The translations under genes and the position numbers were made by a program. The notes beneath the pieces are model-generated. The model had not been told where the DNA came from and ran no database searches. It saw only the letters and a list, made by a program, of their open reading frames with translations. From Sipunculus nudus (Eukaryota; Annelida; Sipuncula; Golfingiida; Sipunculidae), in assembly GCA_026874595.1 (NCBI GenBank), contig CM049315.1, positions 72,525,416-72,589,415 on the forward strand: DNA of 64,000 bases. Reading direction: 5' to 3'. Numbering within the stretch: position 1 is the first letter of the stretch; every line of letters begins with the position of its first letter. Below are positions 56,601 to 64,000 of the stretch, in pieces.

Positions 56601-58254
56601 TATATGCAGGCATGAAGACAGAATCAGCACAAATTCAGAGGAGCATAACATGTTGCTGAATTCTACCTTTGTGCTATGGTGACGAATGCATGACATAATC
56701 AACATACATGTAGATACCTTTGCCGATTGCATGCTAATATTGTGATGTTGTGCTGATGCACGTACGAAATAATCAACGGGTATCAGTAAAATATCACTAC
56801 TTTTTGCTGTGATGCTATTTTCGTGATTTAAAACTTTTTCCTTTTTAACGAGTTGGCATTTACTTTGCATTACGTGTTGGTGTCAATAAAATACTTTCAG
56901 TTGCTAACGTTATGGAAACGTGTAGACTCATGGAGTACATGCATGCATTATTAGAATATTTATCACATGTATCAAACTTCAGGAGTCAGTGATGCCAGTT
57001 TTTAAGCCAGCTATAGCTTAAAAACTTTTTTAATTTTGGCTCTTGTGGCTTTTGAATTTTCATAGATGTCTAGATATGAAAATATAATTAACCCTTTGGT
57101 TCCAGACATATATTTTATCATCATCATCTAGATTTCATCAATATTCAGTCAAAGTTTGGTTTGAGTTTTTATTGACTTGATTTTTGAATGTGACGTTTCT
57201 ATGCTTGAAGTTGCTGTGCTATGGCGGTCAATTGTTTTACTTTCTGTCAGCTTTATGCCATAATGCAGAATATTTGGGAAACTTTTATTTCATACCACAT
57301 GCTTCATCAAGTGAACAAACATGAATGAGAATAGACTTGTTCTGAATATTATTTCTGAATAGTAATACTGATGAAGAGAATAGTTTATTACATAAAATTT
57401 TGTAACTTCGCCATTAACTTTTTTTCTAGCTTATTTCTGAATATTTTCTTTTAGATCTAACGGGAAAACAGTGTTTTCTTCTAGTAAATTACACAATTCC
57501 AATTTACTAACTATCGGTTGTCTTTATCTTATGTGCAAGGCTCAGTGCAATCTACAACTCTGCATCATGTGCAAGTGGTGTTAATTTTTATATAAATGTA
57601 GTAAACATTTTTTTATTTCTAATAATATTTATTAATACGTGGAAGTGATATAAAAGGTGTGCATAATGTAAGCATTAAAGTATTTTAAGACATTAACCTG
57701 GAAAGCAAAGTCAATGTCAGCTAATTGGTAAGGATAATCTTACCATACATCACCAAAGAAGCAGGTAAATAACAAATGCATGAGTATCTGTCATGCACAA
57801 TAACCACAGTACAAAGATAGCATATAAAGGGGTAGGACGTCACATAGTGGTTACAGCTTTGGACATCGGAGTTGTAGGTATCCACTTTGAACCCCTTCAC
57901 GATGTCTCAATGGCATAACGATGAAATCTCGCCAGAAACCAAGATATTCCCTCTATGTCTTATGAATAGGTTATGCCTTCTTTTTAATAATATACCGTCT
58001 TATCGTATTGATAACCTAATTCTCATAGAAAGTGATACCAACAGGTCTAAATCTATCCTTTTATAAAGAAAACATACAGCATAAATTTGTGAGCTTCTAA
58101 ATGTGTACTGATTCTGTCTTCATGCAAAAAAAAAAAAACCGAGTGAAAGCTGCACCATCACCTCATAGTGAAAGAGTCATTGGATCTATACACCTGATAG
58201 GTATGAGCTTCTACCAATGTGTGTATCCTGCCATGCATGCATTCAGTCTGAAAT
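53638..58254. other. Long AT-rich stretch without recognised genes
   Basis: No known coding family. Poly-C runs at about 55276-55285 and 55546-55558. A small repeat with GTAGAAGCTCACACC and GCATGAAGACAGAATCAGCA occurs at about 56025-56085 and 56480-56650, and inverted at 58085-58130 and 58195-58250. This looks like a MITE-like family. Confidence 0.5.
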
Positions 58255-58430
58255 AAAATTTATAAACAAATAACATTTATTTTACATGGACTGTACAACT
58301 AATTATATTATATAACTAATTCAAAGCACCTCCATGACTCGGATGGTGGTGTTCGGTTTGGGTGGTTAGAATCAGAAGTCAAGGAGAACCACTACAAATC
58401 ACTCTCATAGCAACACCCTTATAAAAGGAA
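58255..58430 (-). repeat. tRNA-derived SINE, copy 2 (truncated, degenerate)
   Basis: Matches the tail and core of copy 1 on the same strand (ATTTTACATGGACTGTACAA, CACCTCCATG, TGGTGTTCGGT, CACTCTCATAGC.AC). The tRNA-like head is missing. Confidence 0.7.
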
Positions 58431-59504
58431 AACATGATAATGACAGATTGTTTTTGCTAATCAAGTAAATGCACTATATAACAAAGGAAGGTGTATGATT
58501 TTATCTTTTTGAAAGAAATATCCGAGCGGCTGCAGCTCAAAATTGGTAAGTTTCTATTGAAAACAAAATAAAAAAAATGTTGATGCAGGGGTTTAAAATT
58601 GATGCGGGCGGTGCCTGAGAGCCATGACTTTTATTAATTTATTATTTTTCTATTTTGACTTTCGCTTTGAAATTATATGATTGACTGAAAAACACAACTT
58701 ATTAGGCAAGTTAAAGAATGGGGCACTTCCCCGTTGGTAGTATTACGAAAGTATTTAAAACGTTTATCCAGTCATTGGTCCTAAATGGGGATTTTTTTTT
58801 CAAACGCAGGCCCCTCTTTATTGAGTTATACCTGTTGCCGTGAGAAGTACTTTTTGTGTATTTTTGTAGACGTGTCATCGAATAATTGGACTGTAGCTTT
58901 AACAATGTTAGTACTGATTCATTAGTTCCATACTATAAACTTCGGGAACTAGTAAACCATGGTTTTAATTTGCAAACGCATGGGAGAAATAAAGAAGTTC
59001 ACTAAGGGGATTTTTTTCAAGACCTGTTTCTGTAATCATTTGACGAGGAAAGCCTTTAATGACCATGCCATATGGTCATTTTCTCGATTTGGGGGCCAAA
59101 AAGTTGGTTAAGAAAAACATTCGTTCCATTGATGGTACATAAATAAAGATTTAATACTGGTCAGTAATATGAGTAGGGTGATACTTATCTAGTTCATGGT
59201 TATTAGTTTGCTTATCACTGGGTCAAGTTTTTGTAATATTAGAAATAACCCGGAGCCTATACTGATAACATGACTGAACGTTTCTTTACATGCTGTTCAT
59301 GGGACTATTAGTGGACCGTTTGCCCTTTCTAGCCATTTCACAGAGACCACGAACACAATATATAGTAGGGAAAAATGTTTTTCAAGTGAGTTTGCAGCTA
59401 TTCAGAACCAAAATAGAATATGAACAATGAAATAATTAAAAGTCCCCTATATTCTGGAATGCGTGCTCGAGGTGCCACCTCAAATACTTTTTTAATTCAA
59501 CTTC
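58431..59504. other. Non-coding stretch
   Basis: No coding family or repeat recognised. Confidence 0.45.
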
Positions 59505-59620
59505 TATGTAAACCTTCAAAGCAGGATCAGTAAACAAGACCAGCTGTGGCACTGAAATGTACAAGCCGAGTCTGGTGAGTGTTGTTAATTTCAGTGCCCT
59601 GGAGGGAAAGTACACCTCAT
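59505..59620 (+). repeat. Right arm of the widely spaced inverted repeat
   Basis: Inverted match to 53318-53440. Both arms are open in one shared frame ('KxSCxTEMYKPS', 'SVVNF'), but no family is recognised. Confidence 0.8.
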
Positions 59621-59681
59621 GACCTGTGCCGCGGCGAGTTGTTCAAATGAACCACGTGACACTGAATCTGCACAACAAATC

Positions 59682-59985
59682 AAGCCGCGTGTCCACTTGT
59701 ACGAATGAGGTGCGGATACGTATGCAGATATTTTGTGTGTGTTTGCCCATTAAATTTGTTTGTCAGTGCGTTTTTAGGTCTTTCACTCACTTTCACCTGT
59801 ACAAAGTGGTACGTTTCTGCATACGTTTCCTTATCCGCGGCTACAATGTCCGGTTTTCAAAAAACGTGTCCGTTTCCGCACGCACTCCGCATCGCATTAG
59901 TGTACCCACTCCTTTATTCCATATGCGCGATATATAAACGCATCCGCATTTGTATCCGTACCGCATAAGTGGACACGCAGCTCAA
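59682..59985. mobile_element. MITE with GCGTGTCCACTT ends
   Basis: The left end GCCGCGTGTCCACTTGTACG and the right end, ending AAGTGGACACGCAGC, are inverted repeats. Sub-terminal GCGGATACG and ATCCGTACCGC motifs are also inverted. About 300 bp. A related inverted fragment lies at 52150-52330. Open frames through it are incidental. Confidence 0.75.
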
Positions 59986-60719
59986 ATCTTTTAATCTACA
60001 TAATACCAAGTGTTTGACTACACAATATTTGTTCCATTTTCCATATTTCTCTCAATATTTGTCCTCGACTTTTAACCTTACATTCACTTCAAATTAACCG
60101 AAGAAAATAATCGTTTAAACTTGCATCTTTTCGCAAAAAAACGATATTTTTATCCACATTTTTTATACGCCCTACAATGACGGAACGAATTATGGTATAT
60201 ACCCAGTTTCCGTCCGTCTGTCCTTTCTTTATCCAGGGGAACCTCCAAGACCTTTTTTTCAATAAAAAGTTCTTTTAAATTAAAATGGTCTTTGTTTGAT
60301 CTTCTCCGATTAATCTGCAAAAACATTATATAGAACTACACATCTTAAAGTGTCTTACTTGTCTTTCAGAACATTATAAAGTATTATCCTGCTTAGGGTG
60401 TTACCTCCTACTCTGAACAAATACTGCAGGCTCGTGTAGCTGTCACCTGTGTATAGCAATTTTAATACAAGCAGGCAACATTTCATTTTGCCCGTCATTT
60501 ATTTGATATTTTTGTATATACTTCATGTAACACTAAGCCTCACATTCTATAAAAAAAAATGTCTGCGCTTCGGGCAATTTCGTTTCAGAATCATCGATTA
60601 TTTTCTGCACTTCACGCATTTTTTTGCATTTATAAAGAATTGTATTACCTTTCATTCACATTACTTTAGATGGCGTTGTTGTTTGCTTAACAAATGCATT
60701 CCTTTTGACTATGTAAAAA
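59986..60719. other. Non-coding stretch
   Basis: AT-rich. A TGACGGAACGAATTATGGTA and CCGTCCGTCTGTCC segment near 60178-60230 resembles a common dispersed repeat. No gene recognised. Confidence 0.45.
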
Positions 60720-61344
60720 ACATTCCCCACCATGTAGGGACACCTTTTGTGCGGGGTTCCTCCTGGGCGGGGGCTGACAAGCCGGGGAATCTGCAATGCA
60801 GCTCCATCATCTGCATCATCCCACTGAACTGCTTAATCTGTGCTCTCATCTGAGCTGATAGCACTCGCTTGCTATCTACTATAGGGCTTGGATCAGTGGG
60901 AAACTTTTCGAGGCATCCACCATTGTCTCGGTTGATTCCTCAATGGCCTGGAAGGACTTAACCAGTAGAGCATCGGCTGCAGACTTTTCGTATTTTGCCG
61001 ATCTCAGCCACCATGCGATGGGTGGCCTGGTAGGTGGAGGAGATCTTTGCTTTTGCCTGACCTAGATTTAGGTTGGTGGCCACAACCTTGGTCTTTACAC
61101 TGTGGACCGCTGTGGGGTCCCCTTTGGAGGCAGCTAGACAGTCAATGGTTGGTTGTGTGGCACTCTCTCTGCCCTTCGGAATTCGAGGTGGGTCACGGGG
61201 TTGCCTTTTGGTGCTAGACTCCGACATACTGGGGTTGGCCTCACTTGACACCCCAGATATTGTAGACACTGCTTGTGATGGTGCTTGGGTCGGGCCGACC
61301 TGGACTTGTTTCATGTCTGCTCCCTGGTATCCGCAAAACGTCAC
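60720..61344 (-). pseudogene. Unrecognised coding-like fragment, frame-shifted
   Basis: More GC-rich than its surroundings. The minus-strand frame from 61344 has a Ser/Pro-rich start ('MKQVQVGPTQAPSQAVS', 'STKRQPRDPPRIPKGRES') and then a helical-looking part ('TKVVATNLNLGQAKAKISST'). After a one-base insertion near 60990 it continues 'KYEKSAADALLVKSFQAIEE', and after a second shift near 60880 'VDSKRVLSAQMRAQIKQFS', 'GMMQMMEL'. The continuity across two single-base shifts suggests a once-real protein of about 200 residues. No domain recognised. A mobile-element or viral origin is possible but unsupported. Confidence 0.45.
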
Positions 61345-61489
61345 CTGGTATAGGGCGAGTTGGTAATAGCTGGCTCAGATCATACAGGGTGTTCATTTTT
61401 AAAACGTTTATATATGTAAATTAAAATGATTACTACCCTGACGTCATTTCGCTGGTTCCTATAAAAGTATGCAAATATAGAGAGAGGAA

Positions 61490-61575
61490 GGGAATCTGGC
61501 ATATCCAAGAGGCAAGATCACCGACCGGAAATCTGAAGATCGTGGGTTCGATTCCCACCGTCAGTGAACCGACTT
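61490..61575 (+). repeat. tRNA-like sequence, probably a SINE head
   Basis: GTGGGTTCGATTCCCAC (about 61543-61559) is a perfect T-arm and B box. Upstream CGACCGGAAATCTGAAGATCG resembles an anticodon arm, and the D-arm part is weak. The acceptor stem does not close, so it is not a functional tRNA gene. Confidence 0.55.
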
Positions 61576-61654
61576 TTCTGTGTATACCAGTGCTATCTGT
61601 AAACAATGAACAAGCATGGCTATTCATCCATATATATAATATATGTATATATAA

Positions 61655-61659
61655 TATAC

Positions 61660-61715
<56 letters not shown>
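61655..61715. repeat. (TA)n microsatellite
   Basis: About 56 bases of TA dinucleotides, preceded by ATATATAATATA-type sequence. Confidence 0.95.
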
Positions 61716-64000
61716 TGGCTGTATTTGAAAGATTACTACATAAAAGAATGATCCACGAAGTGTATACGATTGTGGTAAAATGGGGTGCTTACTATGAGAC
61801 AGCTGTGATAACTTTAAAATTTAACTATAACCTAATCAGCATTACAATTTTTTATAATAAAATATTATCCTTTGCATTCATATACTCGGGAAGAGACTTC
61901 AAAGTATTAAAAAAGTCCTACCGAGGTCAAGGCAACTTCTGTCAATAAGATCACTAGCACCCTGAACTTTTCCTTGCATTTCGGGTGTTGGAAACAACCT
62001 ATTCGGTCTCATCACAAATCAGTATTCATTCCCATTTGATAAACTGAGTTTGCACGTTTACAACCTTATCTTTTTACAAAAAATATTGCAACAGATTTAT
62101 CTGCTGCTCAAGTCAACTTATAGTATCTGCACAATTAACCATATCATTGGCAAAAAACAAGGTCATTTATCGCTCAACTAAGGAGTATACAAAATGTATA
62201 AACAGGCATTCCATTCCTTGAAAGTGTTGACTCGAGTTGAGTTCATCACATATATTAAATTAAATAACTCGAGACTACCCTGGGGAGTCCTGCCGTCCAA
62301 ATCACAGCCCTGCTAAAGCAGTAGCATCTATGTTGGTTTCTCAAACACCTTAACATTTAATATACAATTTACTTACTGGACATACTTTTGGCAGTTTTAA
62401 GTTACATGAGAACACCTGCATGCTGCGACAGTTACTATTCCAGCAGAGACCGTAAACTCCTCCATCTCTGAGAACTAAACGAATGAGCAATACTGCTGTA
62501 GAGTACAAGAAGAAAGGTTCTGATCAAATTGAAGTGACCAGCCTGTTAAACTTTTACAACAAATATCACAGAATGATTGGAAAAGCAATGGATGTGCTTA
62601 ACCTGAACTAGTTGAATAACAAATTGTTGCGAGGGGCCTATAAAATACAATTGCCCAGTGTATGTGTAACTCCTAGGTAAAGAGTGTACTCACAACAGGT
62701 ACTGGTAGGCATTGGTGCAAGGACATTTCCGAGGGTAGTCCTTTTAGGATGATAAAAGTTTTCCGTGTTGTCTGTTCTCTTTCCCATTCGACTATTAGAT
62801 GAACGTTTAGATTACTTAGACGGGAGGATGCAGATGGACCAGAGTTATTAGAACTTTAGTTATTTAAACTTTTTTGTGGTGGTTGGGGAACCAAGCTATC
62901 CTCCTCCTCCCCAATCGACTGCAATTTAGAAAAAAATGATCCTCCATGTGAGTAATCTATTGCTTAGAATACACTAATCTGAATATCAAGGTACCCAGTA
63001 TTTAAAACTGTACATAATTTTCCCTGGTGGTATAAATGTATACACATAGAACCAGCTGATCACTGTTGATGTAGCCATTCAGGGCTATGATGTAGTTATA
63101 ATCAATATGTGCCAGAAATACTAACATAGAGATTAGCAAAGTTCCAACAAGTTGTCATTGTTTTTTGTAAAAGCCAGCCTGTTCGGACACATCTTACATT
63201 GACTCGTAGGGACTTCAGTACAATTAGAAGCTGGAGACCTCGGTTAAATGATGTATACACAATCTCACAAGTGAGACACTCTAGTATATGTGATTTATGG
63301 TTAAAAATAGCACTCATATTTCACCTGTTTTTAGTTTACACCGATGAAGATGTTTATAAAGAAATTATAGTATATTCTACCATATGGATAGGATAAATGC
63401 CAAGTTATTTACCATGAACATAATTAAGGACTTTCAACTTTGTAAACCAATTATGATTGTCCCTTATATAAAATATTTGTAATTATCTTAGTAAGTGTTA
63501 AAACAGTAAACACCACCCTGTCCAGTCAGTTATAATTACCTAATAATTATCTAATAAGTCACTAGTGGGACTTTGAATTTGATGGCACACACTAACCAAA
63601 GCTGGTTTGCAGAACCAGATAAACAAGGTGGTAAAACAATCAAATATATGAAACTGTTTGATTCTTCAGATGGCCCTTTCAGTATGTATACGCAATCTTG
63701 CAGTTTCATGGGTTTTAGCAAAATCTTCCTGCGTAAACTGTCTCTTGGCACATAAAAAGGGCGGGATCACAAGGGGTGCCTATTTTGGTTAGAAGGGATC
63801 TTAAATTAAAAAGCCCTTATCAACCATAAAATAATCACCTTCTTCGATCAAAGAAAGAATCCCTGATCACTTTGTAATTTCTTTATCAGATATGCATCTC
63901 AATAAGACCAATAACATTAATCTGACATATGTGAAAACTCCACAGGGACAGATTCCTTCAAAGCTTCCCATAGTTGTCTGCCCCCTGCAGCGAGAGAATG
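61716..64000. other. Non-coding stretch
   Basis: No recognised family. A 40-codon plus-strand block near 62490-62612 ('VEYKKKGSDQIEVTSLLNFY') looks mildly coding-like but has no homologue I know and no splice support. Confidence 0.4.

Noticed and set aside
61490-61575. A tRNA gene
   Set aside because: The T-arm is perfect but the acceptor stem does not close and the D-arm is poor. It is better read as a SINE head.
1-64000. CRISPR arrays, rRNA, operons, bacterial promoters
   Set aside because: None seen. The introns, animal-type mobile elements and SINE show a eukaryotic genome; the tandem repeats have no spacer pattern.

Overview
This is AT-rich, intron-bearing animal DNA with almost no host gene content. 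It is a graveyard of mobile elements: three Ty3/gypsy-type LTR retrotransposons, a hAT transposase relic, a two-gene PIF/Harbinger relic, tRNA-derived SINEs, foldback/MITE elements, minisatellites, (TA)n/(CA)n runs and two recent tandem duplications. The mix (Gmr1-type retrotransposons, HARBI1 plus MADF genes, a SINE with a core shared by many aquatic animals, tandem units carrying TGACCTTTGACCC) suggests a marine invertebrate, perhaps a mollusc. That is inference; nothing here fixes the species.

Layout. 1.4-8.0 kb: old Gmr1-like element A on the minus strand, its right LTR split by a 1.6-kb insertion. 8-12.5 kb: no gene recognised. 12.56-13.24 kb: two phase-compatible exons of a possible host gene, the second like a carboxypeptidase propeptide, running into a 47-bp minisatellite that copies its splice donor. 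14.1-14.7 kb: 67-bp satellite and (TA)n. 16.4-20.0 kb: element B (minus), integrase lost, reverse transcriptase split by a 236-bp palindromic MITE. 20.0-20.7 and 32.9-33.6 kb: related LTR-like repeats with a TATA box. 21.4-23.9 kb: hAT transposase relic (+). 25.8-27.9 kb: foldback elements. 29.8-32.8 kb: 160-bp satellite and a 1.19-kb tandem duplication. 34.3-37.7 kb: pieces of a Cys-rich repeat-associated gene between 610-bp direct repeats. 38.0-47.4 kb: element C, the best preserved, its 3' end tandemly duplicated (2.4 kb). 47.6-52.1 kb: Harbinger relic. 52-61.7 kb: SINEs, MITEs, inverted repeats and an unrecognised coding-like fragment. The rest is non-coding.

Elements A and C (and probably B) have integrase upstream of reverse transcriptase (gag-PR-IN-RT-RH), the copia-like order that defines Gmr1-type elements. 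The most unusual signal is in the untranslated leader of element C, between the primer-binding site and gag. At 46516-46849 there are 13 tiny inverted repeats of a few base pairs. In the element's RNA sense, ten of them enclose UACG or UGCG, the UNCG tetraloop class, nine closed by a C-G pair, while stem bases vary with pairing kept. Remnants of the same motif lie in the leader of the older element A. This looks like a selected RNA structure array, or an array of protein-binding palindromes.

The Harbinger relic is also odd: the last exons of its two opposite-strand genes are interlocked, each lying in an intron of the other. Both tandem duplications have 4-bp microhomology at their junctions.
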